A stretch of DNA of 64,000 nucleotides from Argyresthia goedartella (taxonomy: Eukaryota > Arthropoda > Insecta > Lepidoptera > Argyresthiidae). Below the pieces are notes generated by a model. The model searched no databases. It was not told the origin of the DNA and worked only from the letters and a program-made list of their open reading frames with translations. The stretch spans positions 46,772,208-46,836,207 of the forward strand of contig OX463806.1 in NCBI GenBank assembly GCA_949825045.1. Direction: 5' to 3'. Of the stretch, positions 31,121-41,489 are shown in pieces. A program made the position numbers and the translations under genes. The stretch's first letter is position 1, and the number at the start of each line of letters is the position of its first letter.

Positions 31121-32044
31121 ATTGGCACGGTGAAAGTTGTATAGAATTATACCCCAAACAATGCGTTAAAATATGGGTCCACCATTCTGCTACATCCTTT
31201 ACATAAACAGGGTGATCAACCCAAGAGGAACAGTAGGGAGAAGTCAGAAACCATGAGAGAAAGCGACATCTGTTCTTAGGAACCACGGCTACGATTTAAG
31301 ATTTAATAATAATGTTTTTTTTTATCTCTCATACATAACCGGGAATCGAACCTGGTCGAAGTCTCTTTAAAAAATTAAAGGTACATTCTGCAAGTTTTTT
31401 CGTTGGTACTGCTGATGGTGCGAATCATAAGTCACAAGGAACAAATTTTTAATATTGTACAACAACAAATTTTTAAGCGTACACACAACAGGCACTACGT
31501 TCGTTGATTTGTTGTTTCTGTTGACATCGGTGTGAATGGTGAAGATTTGATAACACGGTTTGGGGGTTCGTTTAAAAGTCCCATCACCATAAAATAATTT
31601 GTATCTTTCTTCATCTCTGAGTAATCTCCAGGCAATGGATGTCGAGAAAACTATAATTTTTTCATCTCAATGACTAAAAAACTTTCTGATATTAGTTTTG
31701 GAATTTCTACATCCGCCAAACGATTTAACTCAGTATTGTTTTGACCCAAAGTTCAATGTCTTTATATAAAAAGGTTACTTTTTATTTCCTAATATGATGA
31801 AATTATTGTCTTGCTTGATCCTTGAACATTGGAAAGGCAGTTATCGAACACCATTTTTCCTGGTGTATTTTTTTCAGATACCACCTTTTTACAAATATCA
31901 ATAAATACATCCTCTTTGCTTTGCTTATAATGCGATCGGCGCGTGACTAGTTTGCATTATGATATTTCTTCAGCATTCAATATGACCGATGCCGAACATT
32001 CAGTTAAATTTATACACCTCCATATGCTAGAGCCTGATTTATTG

Positions 32045-32510
32045 TTATTAGGGTTCCGTACTCCGTTGCCAAGCCTCCGTTGTCTATGCGTCCATCCGTC
32101 GTCGGTCCGTCTATCACCGGGCTCTACAGGGTCAACCGAAATAGGTAGTGAGCTGAAATTTTCACAGAGAGTGTATTTCTATTGCCGCTATAATAAAAAA
32201 TAATGAGACAAAGGTATTTCTAAGAAATAAAAGTAGTACCCATACAAGAGATTATTTGTATGGCCATGTTCTTAGCCATTTTCTTTTTTTTGTCTATCGG
32301 TGAACTGCAATGGACTCTCCCGATCTTATCGTAAAAGATCTTAAATTGCGGTTATCGAGTTTTGTTCTTAATTGTTAAATTAGTTACTCAATGTCTATCC
32401 ACTTCCGGTTTGAATGAGCAGACTTTCGTTATCCTGAGTACATATATCAATACTTACTTACATACTACGTACACAAAACTCTTTTTGAATGTCTCTATGC
32501 TCGGCCTTGA
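32045..32510 (+). repeat. Interspersed repeat family gamma, long copy
   Basis: It starts tagggttccgtactccgttg, then a gtccatccgtcgtcggtccg tract and gctgaaattttcacagagag. It continues through agtagtacccatacaagaga, gttactcaatgtctatcc, a ttccggttt word and cggccttgaatgtagt. The copy at 51885-52650 shares this whole order. It is non-coding; the class is not evident. Confidence 0.7.
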
Positions 32511-33263
32511 ATGTAGTTAAATTATTTAAAATAAATAAAAGGGTATACTTGTACAAAAGACGGTCCTTTTACGTTTTCCGTGTACAATGGTATGGAACCT
32601 TTCGTGGGCAGGCCCCACGTCCTACTCGCTCTTGTCCAGATTTATTTGAAAAGTGGTTCCTGTGTCCATCATGCACTAGAAATGGTTTACCTTTTTGATT
32701 GTCTATAAATTTCAGATTACGTCATTTTAACACACAAAAACTAATTATTTTAAAATTCAATTTTCATCAATTACAATACTGTTGACCAAGACAAGAAAAT
32801 TTGTAATTGCAAGGCAAGGAGCAGGAAATATTTTTCAAGTGGCATTTGTCACTATAAGACAGATAAGTGGCCTTTATCTTGCCATTATAATGTTATACAC
32901 AACATTGCGTATGCGCACACCGACATAGATATTGATAAAGATAGATAATTATAGTAAAAATAAGATGCAGATAGGGTTTACGATATTGTTACACCATCAC
33001 GAATTATGTGTCTGAATGTACCTTTCGTATTTCGACATTACGAATTTCAGACATTCAAAAACAAAGACGTAGAAAATCAGTCATTTTGGGAAAAAATATG
33101 AGTTTAGTATGTAGTGAGTTTGGTATTCAGACCTACCACACCGGAAGGTCCCTGTCGTTGCTGTTTTTGGGACTACAGGGGTTTATGCTTATCCCTATCC
33201 TATTTAATTTAGACGCTTATGTTGGTAAGTGTTTTATGAAAGGTCAGTAATATAGCTACGTAC

Positions 33264-33350
33264 TTGTGGCTATTATATTGGTCGGTAAGGTTGTTGTCGC
33301 TGGAGTTGGTCAGGATGCCGACTTCGTACACCACCGCGTGCACCACGTAC
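33264..33350 (-). CDS. Secreted protein of unknown function, exon 3
   Basis: Flanked by a tgtgcag acceptor (33357-33351) and a gtacgt donor (33263-33258). It opens in phase with exon 2 (Met split AT|G) and reads YVVHAVVYEVGIL, then TNSSDNNLTDQYNSH, leaving two bases that form Asn with exon 4. NSS and NLT are potential N-glycosylation sites. Phases on both sides fit exons 2 and 4 exactly, which supports a real exon despite its 87-nt length. Confidence 0.65.
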
Positions 33351-33394
33351 CTGCACAGCAAAGTCTTAAGTCAAATACTTAGCAAACGTCTTTT

Positions 33395-33905
33395 GCCTCT
33401 CTTCTCTACATTGGACCACTGTGGGAGAAGAAGGGCGTAGAAACTACCACAGATTGATTTTTAGATCTCTTTTAAAAATAGGTTGTGCTTAACTAATACA
33501 AACATGAAAAATTTTATTTTTATGATTAATAAGCAGGAATAAATCATTACAAAATTATTAACAGCAAGTTCTGTGTTGAGCCAGATTAACCCCTTATAGT
33601 CCTGTCATTTAAGTAATCTTGAACATTGTAATATCGCTTTTTCGACAAAGTCGCTTTAACATGCTTTTTAAATTGCTCAAATGGAAATTTCAAAATCTCC
33701 AGAGGTATCTTATTGTAGTAGATAATGCACTGACCCTTGAAAGAATTGCTAACCTAATACGGGGCGCACATAGTCTGTGATTATTTCTTTGGTTAACATT
33801 ACAGCTATCACTAAGTTTGGAAAATGTTGTAAGGTTCTTGCGTACATATATTATATTTTCGAAAATAAATTGACTAGCTACTGTTAGTATGTCAATTTCT
33901 TTAAA
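33395..33905 (-). pseudogene. LINE family beta, 3' end, same sense as the host gene
   Basis: The minus strand contains KEIDILTVASQFIFENIIYV, RKNLTTFSKLS, a shifted tail, then the 3' UTR with tgtgttgagccagattaac (as read on +) and cccacagtgg. It ends about 44 nt upstream of the exon 3 acceptor of the secreted-protein gene. Confidence 0.7.
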
Positions 33906-34047
33906 ACACACACACTCAGCGCACACGGACATATTACACCACAACTAAATATATCCGAATATGCCTTGCACATTATTTATTAGGGTGTATAGGTGAAATG
34001 TAAAATATGACTAACCACATGTACTACTGCGATAGTAGTAAGCATAA

Positions 34048-36977
34048 ATAATAATAATAATAATAATAAAACATTTATTTTCAGAAAACACGGTTCCATA
34101 GTATTGTTAGTACAAAAAGAGAATTTCCTAATCTATGTTACACCTTAAAATAAAATTAAAATAAATAAGTAAGCAACTTATGGTGGATAGCGAGGTAGAG
34201 AAGAGGCCTGTACTCAGCAGTGGGTAGGTGTGGGCAGATTGAAGATGATGATGAGCCTATTTATCCGGCGAGGTGCCGGTCACCACCTTGATCCAGTGCT
34301 TTAAAATAGGTCCTTCGACCCTATCTGCTATAACAGTCATGATACCGCTGGTGCTGCCGCGAACTCTGTGCATTAGTGAGGCCACGCGTTTTCTTATTAT
34401 TGCATGAAACCCGTCCGTGCGGGCTTCTGCAAACATGCCTGACGCACTACAGAATCGCGGCAACCCCAGCAGCATCCTAAATCCGTTATTGTACTGGACT
34501 CGAAGGGCGTTGATGGACTTTTGAGTATAGCTGACCCACAGGCTGCTCGTGTAAAAGGATTGGCAGTAAGCCTTAAACAAAGTAATTTTTACTTGATGTG
34601 TGCAACGAGCAAACCTGCGCGCCAGCATGTTCACCCTCACCGCCAACGCCCTCCGTTCCCTATCAATGTCCAGGTCGTCTCTCAGGTCATTGGTTACAAT
34701 GTGTCCCAGATATTTAAAGCTTGTAACACTCAATAACTCCTGACCGTACAATTTTATAGGAGGCACATTACTAGGCGACTTAGTTCCCTTCTTAAATATC
34801 ATTACTTCTGTCTTTTTAACATTATATCGTAATCCATGGGTCTCAGCATATGACTCAAAAGTACTTAAAAGATTTCTCAATCCTCTCACTGATGGACTCA
34901 GCAGCACCATGTCATCGGCATAGCTTATGTTATTCGCACTTTTCCCACTTACATAGCAACCCGCATGCATGCTGCTGAGCCCACCAATGAGATTATTTAC
35001 ATATAAGTTGAAAAGCTTCGGAGACGTGAGTCCCCCCTGTCTCACTCCGCATTCCAATTTGTACTTTTCAGAGTAAGCACTCCCCCACCTGACTCTGTTC
35101 ATCTGATGGCCATACCAATATTTAAGTATATTTACAGTTTCTATCGGTAGGTTTGCTTCTCGACACTTATCCCACAGGATATCATAAGAGACTAAATCGA
35201 AGGCCTTCGAGAGATCTAAAAAACATGCATATACATTAGTGTTTCTTTCAGTATAGTATCTTACAGTGTGCTTGAGAGCCAGTATCGCACTTTCTGTTGA
35301 CAATCCAGACCTAAACCCAAATTGTCCATCATTAAGCTGGAGATGCTTATCCAGTTGGTCGTCAAGCAAGCCATCAAATACTTTAGCCAGTACCGTTGCG
35401 AGTGAGATAGGTCTGTAGTTGTTAGTATCTGATACGTCTCCTGTCTTGTTTTTTACTATAGGTACCACGATAGTCTCCATCATATCCTGTGGGAGATATT
35501 CATGTTTCACACAAAACGTATAGAACATTGACAAAATTCTGGGGAGACGAACTCCCGCGTGCTGGATATGTTCAATGCTGAGCCCGTCATGCCCGGGTGA
35601 TTTTCCACGTGTCATGTTGTTTACAATGAAAGCCACTTGTTTGGTTGTGAAACTAGTCTTATTGTCCCGTTCACAACAGCGCTCAACACTGATCACACTG
35701 TGCTTTGGCACTAAGGGCGATTCCACTTTAAAATGTTTACAGAGTAGGTCAGCTATATCCTTCGGTTCTACTATACCATTTACAGATACTGGTAAACTAG
35801 TTTTGGGGTTTAACTTTTTAGTACATTTCCAAAAATTAGAAAAGTTTTTTGCCTGTGGATGTGTAGCTATTAGGTCCATTTTGATCTGTTCCTGATTATT
35901 TTGGCACCATTTGAGCTTGTATTTGAAAACTTTTCTACTGTCACACATTTCTTGGTAAATAGGCCCTAATTTAGGCTTGCCGTAGTCAATCCATTGTAGA
36001 AACTTCAGTCTGGCAAGTGAATGTGACTCTCTAACATGTCTATTCCATCCTGTAACATACTTTTTCTTAAATGGATTTTTATTACGGCTGAGCATTGCTG
36101 ATTCACTTAGAACATTTACAATTAAACTATACATATCGTCTATAATATTTCTATGACTAATGTTATCACAAATGTTATCACAACCGTTATCACAACATTG
36201 CCTAAATTCCTCCGGAAAGTCAATTTCCCGTAGTTTAGTGTGACACAAACTAGAATATGCACTTATCTCCCCCGGTTCTCTGCTACCCCATCTTACCCCA
36301 GTGCACTCATCATAACTATTATTAACTAGCTTTTTTCTTATCACACCTAAATTACAATAGAACATTATAGGGAAGTGATCAGAACAAAACACATCATACT
36401 TCACTTCAACTTTAGTAATAGTACGGTGAGCTGATTGCGTCGTTAAAGAGTGATCTAACCACCGTCTGGTCCCGTGAGCCTCACTGATATATGTATAAGT
36501 TCCCGAGTCTATACCTAAATACTCAAAGTCCGCACAAAGCCATTTTTGTTCGGTACAAAATGACAGCATTTCGTTACAGAAGGATGTATAAGGATGCGCG
36601 TTAAAGTCACCTAAGATAAATACTGACTCACTTTCACAACTTTCTATAATTGCACTAAGTTCACTTAAACAGTCGCTAAATTCCGCTAGGTTGTCCGGCG
36701 CCTCATACGGCATATACACACACAATATTACTATAGATTGGTTACACGTAGTTATTTTAATACCGTTTATACGCACATTATTACTGTTAATTACTTGAAC
36801 ATGATGAAACATACTTTTTCGCCATAAAACTGCCACACCACCGTACGGTCTTCCTTTCAGTATGCCTGTAGATAAGTCGACCGCCGATTTCCCCGTAAAT
36901 TCAAAATGTTCATCTATGTTACCTAGATAAGGTATGTCGTAGGCTAGCAGCCAAGTTTCTTGTAGCGCTATTATATC
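34048..36977 (-). mobile_element. APE-type LINE (family epsilon), 5'-truncated
   Basis: It has one long open frame, a 3' UTR of about 190 bp and an (ATT)n tail (34048-34068 on +). The sequence homologous to the complete copy at 40217-44467 starts at about 36977, inside the endonuclease, so it is a 5'-truncated insertion. It lies in intron 2 of the secreted-protein gene in the same sense as the gene. Confidence 0.8.
34257..36977 (-). CDS. LINE ORF2, 5'-truncated but otherwise open
   Basis: The frame is open from 36977 (DIIALQETWLLAYDIP) to a stop at 34257, with no interruption over more than 900 codons. Endonuclease: QETWL, ILGDFNAHP, SDHFPIMF. Reverse transcriptase: NNYRPISLATVLAKVFD, DGQFGFRSGLSTESAILA, FLDLSKAFDLVSYDILWDK (A), GVRQGGLTSPKLFNLYVN (B), SYADDMVLLSP (C). 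The C-terminal text (YNNGFRMLLGLPRFCSASGM) closely parallels ORF2 of the 41482-44352 element. The N-terminal strand of the endonuclease is missing, so it cannot start normally. An unbroken frame implies recent insertion. Confidence 0.85.
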   Translation of the reverse strand, partial: DIIALQETWLLAYDIPYLGNIDEHFEFTGKSAVDLSTGILKGRPYGGVAVLWRKSMFHHVQVINSNNVRINGIKITTCNQSIVILCVYMPYEAPDNLAEFSDCLSELSAIIESCESESVFILGDFNAHPYTSFCNEMLSFCTEQKWLCADFEYLGIDSGTYTYISEAHGTRRWLDHSLTTQSAHRTITKVEVKYDVFCSDHFPIMFYCNLGVIRKKLVNNSYDECTGVRWGSREPGEISAYSSLCHTKLREIDFPEEFRQCCDNGCDNICDNISHRNIIDDMYSLIVNVLSESAMLSRNKNPFKKKYVTGWNRHVRESHSLARLKFLQWIDYGKPKLGPIYQEMCDSRKVFKYKLKWCQNNQEQIKMDLIATHPQAKNFSNFWKCTKKLNPKTSLPVSVNGIVEPKDIADLLCKHFKVESPLVPKHSVISVERCCERDNKTSFTTKQVAFIVNNMTRGKSPGHDGLSIEHIQHAGVRLPRILSMFYTFCVKHEYLPQDMMETIVVPIVKNKTGDVSDTNNYRPISLATVLAKVFDGLLDDQLDKHLQLNDGQFGFRSGLSTESAILALKHTVRYYTERNTNVYACFLDLSKAFDLVSYDILWDKCREANLPIETVNILKYWYGHQMNRVRWGSAYSEKYKLECGVRQGGLTSPKLFNLYVNNLIGGLSSMHAGCYVSGKSANNISYADDMVLLSPSVRGLRNLLSTFESYAETHGLRYNVKKTEVMIFKKGTKSPSNVPPIKLYGQELLSVTSFKYLGHIVTNDLRDDLDIDRERRALAVRVNMLARRFARCTHQVKITLFKAYCQSFYTSSLWVSYTQKSINALRVQYNNGFRMLLGLPRFCSASGMFAEARTDGFHAIIRKRVASLMHRVRGSTSGIMTVIADRVEGPILKHWIKVVTGTSPDK

Positions 36978-39320
36978 ATATATAAAGAAATAAATAAATA
37001 GTATATCAATAAATAAATAAATGAGACTATTGACGATTCCTTAAGGTAGCTTTTCGAAAAAAACTGCAGCAAATGCCAGAATTTCGCAGTTTTTGAGCAC
37101 CACGGGTGTAGTACAGGGGTTTCAGGGTTGTAAACTTGGGAATAAATTACCCTCAGGGGTTTTAACAGCGTATTAAAAATCGTAGATGCTTTCGCGTTTG
37201 CGATGTTCGATGTACTAAAGTGACTTTGTGAGCGGCAGGCCTCGCGAGCGACACAGGAAATTTGCGTTATTTTTTCATTATTTTTTACCCCCTTACTCCC
37301 CCCGCCCCCTTGAATTATTATAAAAACAAATAACCCGACTGCATTTTCTTGCAATACCACATACAAACATATAAATGCACCTGGTTACATACAAGGTGTA
37401 TGAAAGTACCGGCACCAATAACATTGTAACTCCATATCGCCGCCATTTTGAAAAAAATATAAAATTCTGAATTGACAAAAAAAAACATGTTTTTATTAAA
37501 CCTGGTCAAAAAAATTCACGAGAATTGGTTGAGAAATGCGAAGTAGGGGAGAATAGCCAGAAATCTATTCTATCTAGAATATCAGAATAGCAAGTTGAAA
37601 CGAAGACATGCGCCCGCGCTAAGTGGTTGAACATGCTATGGCAGCTTAGTCTAAATAGAATGCGAACCTACACGTTTAAGTAAATTTTGGGCTGAGCGGC
37701 CGAATGATTGGTATGGTAAAGTGAAAAATAAAGTTGATTCGGTTTCTTAGAGCATATTGTTAAAAATGACGTCCTTAAGTAATAACCCCCTAAAAGTGCG
37801 ACTGTCGAAGCGGCAAAATGTCACATTTGATTTTACATAAGAGCAAAGGGTCGGAAACCGTTGAGGCGGCAAGAGCCACATCTGAGTACCAGGGCAAAAA
37901 CTTCATTCTAGAAGGGTAGGCCTAAAGCGTAGATTGACTACATCGCGTTATGACTAGTAATAAGTCGAAGTAGGCATAAAGCCAATTAGACCTAACGCGA
38001 TTTAGGTTAGAAGAGAGGAAGGCAAAGAGATTCATAGACATGTTGATATTTTGTCAAATAACGATGTAGGCCCATAGATAATAAAGAGTTCATATTTGTT
38101 TTGTGAGGAAAGATATTGTCTTTACATCCTATTTAGAAATGTATTCTCATTTGAATGTTGTATGCTCTGATCAACGAATCTCTTACTTAGTCTGTGGTTG
38201 TGTGCTAACCAAGATATATCAAATACTATTCTTCTGAGGCTTAGTGATCCTACTACCTTCTGAGGAATTTCTGCATAATATCTTTTTCTGAAATGTTCTC
38301 AGGCTATGGACCTACCTACATTCAGCAGAATTAAGAATCTACCAAGTGCAGGACCCGGAATGTGGACACACCGCAATAAATAAAACCACGGTTACAAAAA
38401 ATACACTTACTTATCTATATTTACCCAAATTAATAAAAATCATATCTGCATTTTAACTAGGGTAATATTTGACAAGTGACAATTTGCCGATATACAAACT
38501 ATCAAATGCGTAGTTTTTCTGCATTAAAGATTTAAAACAAATGTTACAGTACCTATCTGGACTAATTTATAAAAATCAATCTGAAAAACGGTCCTCTCTT
38601 TCTATGATGCTATTTCTTAAAAAAATAATGCTAGGTTTAGGAAAATGTTAATAATTCTAATAGAACTGCAAAATTTCACATCCAACTAATTTTTAACTGA
38701 AACAATCCTTTCTTTTAAAGGCAATACAATATGGATAAATATAATTAATGTAATGACATCTTCAGAGTTAATTTTAAAAGAATAAAATGCAATGTCTGCA
38801 ATTGCAGATTGATTGTATTTTTTGATTGATACAACTTGATGGATGACACCCACATGTTTATTTATCATAATATATATCATAGATCACACCAGATCAAGTG
38901 TCAATAAATAATCACAAATAAGATTGCAAACGTTGGTTTAGGCAAAATGCGATTTCGGCTGACGAAACTTTAGGCAGATTAAACTTTAGGCAGATTAAAA
39001 TTTAGCTCGAATTCGAAGAGGACATACTGCGGAATAGGCCTACACGATCATTGGCATTAAGCTAGTTTTGTATGACGTTTAGGCATAACACGACTTAGTC
39101 TCTCTACCAATTAGGTACAACCTCCTAGAAGGTTTTTGTACTATAGCTAGCAACATTATTGTATATTTACAGTATAATTTGTTCAGTTATGATTCTCAGC
39201 GCGCCAATCGGTGTTCAGTATATTGATATCCGGATCCCCAATCCAAAGGTTGTCTCATACATAGGTACACAAAGCTTTCCGAAGAGGAAATTTGGATCCT
39301 ACCCCTACCTCTATCCATCC
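36978..39320. other. Non-coding intronic sequence
   Basis: AT-rich, short frames only. A 15-bp direct repeat (aaactttaggcagatt) occurs twice near 38966-38998. No gene or full transposon is recognised. Confidence 0.4.
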
Positions 39321-39428
39321 GCTTTTGTATTAAAAGCTTAAAAGAATGCTTTTGTATTAAAAGCTTAAAAGAAAGCTTTTGTATTAAAAGCTTAAAAGAA
39401 AGCTTTTGTAAGAAAAGCTTAAAAAACA
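39321..39428. repeat. 27-bp tandem repeat, about four units
   Basis: The unit gcttttgtattaaaagctta plus aaagaaa repeats at 39321, 39348, 39375 and 39402; the last copy has substitutions. Each unit holds an aagctttt/aaaagctt inverted word, so the array can fold into several small hairpins. Confidence 0.85.
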
Positions 39429-39749
39429 CGCTCTCTGGAGGCGGTTCCGGAACCCTCTTGACTACGCTGAGTTTTCCCTACTTAGAAAGAGGCAGCATAA
39501 GATTCACTCGGAATGTTTCGTTCACTACATACGGCAAATGGAATAAAAAATTAAAGAATCGCCACATTTCTGAACATACATAAAATCTCAGTTCAGGCTC
39601 TTCTTACCCAAAGTTTATCTCTCACGGAGAAAAAAAAGTAGACAGAGGAAGGAAGTATTTGCGAATCCTTCAATAGCTTCTTCCAGAGTGTTTTATCCCA
39701 CCGGCCGATGAATATCCTAACAAGGAGTTACCACGTTCACACTCCCAGT

Positions 39750-39803
39750 GTGATTGAGTGAACATCTAAAGTGACACCACACTTTCGATGTTCACTCAAT
39801 CAC
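39750..39803. repeat. 24-bp inverted repeat (hairpin)
   Basis: gtgattgagtgaacatct... (39750-39773) pairs with the reverse complement of 39780-39803 with one mismatch across a 6-nt loop. It is non-coding and could be a MITE core. Confidence 0.8.
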
Positions 39804-40322
39804 GCTCACTGACAATCAAGTCAGAAGCTCTTAAGCAACTCGATTGCAACAAAGGTTCATGGAGTGACAACTTACCCCCGTCGTTTATTTCTCGTAGCCG
39901 CCAAGCGCTACACCTGCTCCGACTTATAAGTAAGTATTTTAGATTCAATCAAAATCAAGTAGTAAAGTAGCCAATAATTTTGTAAACTACATTTTGCGAT
40001 TTAAAATAAATTCTATTAACTTTTCACGAAAATAGTTATAGTCTATTTCACTCACTTCCATGATCTGTATAGATCCCCTTTACTAATCCGTCTCCTACTT
40101 CGAGGAGTCCAAACTTGTTATGTTTTGAAAATATTTCTTGGATTTTTAGGAAACAGGCGGCCGAAAGATAATGGTGTAGTATATTTTTAGAACCGGCTCA
40201 TGAAGCCCTTTAATTTTGAGTCCGCGCTGAGACGCGATGAGATCAGGTTGTCGATTGTGCGTGCTTAGCTGCGCGAGCGCCGCGCGTGCGTAGAACGTTA
40301 TGATATCCTGTTAAAGTTAAAT

Positions 40323-41489
40323 ATGATGGAGAATACAAACATTATTGTAAACGAGTTCTTGACATTTGTCCAGAACAAAATTGATGTGCTTGACGAGCTC
40401 AGTATTGTGCAAATCTGCAATTCTAACTTTAGTGACGATGAAGTCGTAGCTGGGAAATCAGTGTTGTTCAAGGCGGTGACTGACGGATCGAGTTCAAACT
40501 CGAGACTTGTGACAAGAAAAGGAGAAGATAAGAGAAAAAAGAACATTAAAGATGTTATGAAGCTATTCAAAGAAACTGAACCCGACTCCCACCCCGTTTT
40601 TGTGGCGAGGGACCTAAGCCGACTGCCGCCGGTTACTTTCGACCACGTTGACGTGTCTCGGCTACTAAAGGACATCACAACACTCAAAACGGAGATTCAA
40701 CAACTGCGCAGTGACAGCAGCTCTAAATCGGAGTTTCAAGACTTCGAAAAACAAGTTCTTGACCAATTAATCGAGATACGGACACAGCGTACCCATGCAG
40801 TGGCCTCGGTTCAGCCGCTCAGCGGCGGTGGCGCGCATAGCAACCAGGCGAGCCCCGCTAAGTCCGGCCCGAGGAGAAACGGTTTGTCGCCGGCGGAGGC
40901 GAGCTCAGCTGACGACCGGCGAGTGATTACGCAAACAATGAACAAGGTAAGACTTGCTTCTAGCCCTAAACTGAGACCAAACCCTACCTATAGGGATATG
41001 ATCCTTACCAAACCTCCACTAATGACTAGACGCGAAAGCGAAGACTTTAATAGTGACGTTAGAAGCATCATCGACGAGGCAGAATTCACTGTGGTACAAA
41101 AACGAAAGAAGCAACCTAGAAAGATAGCTACTACAAAGACTACTAAGTCCAGGAATATGCACGGCACCCTAGAATCTAATAGTAGCTGTATTGAGGCGGC
41201 AGAAAGCTACGGTGCGATTTATGTATCTCGCTTGAAGAAACATATTACGATAGAAAATATTAAGGCTCATATAGAGGAGCGTGGCGAATCATGTATTAGT
41301 GTTGAGCTACTGAAACAAAACCGTGAAACTAATTTCAACTCTTTTAAAGTTGTTGTACCGAGTTCTAAAATAAAGATTTTCTTGGAGAACAATTTCTGGC
41401 CAGTACGTTTTGTATACCGTCGCTTCTGGGAGCGAAAGAAGTTGACAATGACGTCACGGGATAACACCATCGCAAAACAACATGATTAG
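40323..41489 (+). CDS. LINE ORF1 protein, intact (388 residues)
   Basis: Probable RNA-binding chaperone of the LINE ribonucleoprotein. It has an acidic/hydrophobic N-terminus, a likely coiled coil around residues 100-155 (VDVSRLLKDITTLKTEIQQL, FEKQVLDQLIEIRT), a Ser/Gly/Ala-rich linker, a basic stretch (KRKKQPRK) and a C-terminal fold (YGAIYVSRLKKHITIENIKA ... WPVRFVYRRFWERKK) typical of ORF1 C-termini in this kind of LINE. No CCHC knuckle is seen. The stop TAG overlaps the ORF2 start (atgattag). Confidence 0.8.
   Translation: MMENTNIIVNEFLTFVQNKIDVLDELSIVQICNSNFSDDEVVAGKSVLFKAVTDGSSSNSRLVTRKGEDKRKKNIKDVMKLFKETEPDSHPVFVARDLSRLPPVTFDHVDVSRLLKDITTLKTEIQQLRSDSSSKSEFQDFEKQVLDQLIEIRTQRTHAVASVQPLSGGGAHSNQASPAKSGPRRNGLSPAEASSADDRRVITQTMNKVRLASSPKLRPNPTYRDMILTKPPLMTRRESEDFNSDVRSIIDEAEFTVVQKRKKQPRKIATTKTTKSRNMHGTLESNSSCIEAAESYGAIYVSRLKKHITIENIKAHIEERGESCISVELLKQNRETNFNSFKVVVPSSKIKIFLENNFWPVRFVYRRFWERKKLTMTSRDNTIAKQHD

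Noticed and set aside
31320..31360. tRNA-like B box (gggaatcgaacctgg)
   Set aside because: No A box at the right distance and no SINE body recognised; a short chance match or eroded SINE cannot be separated.
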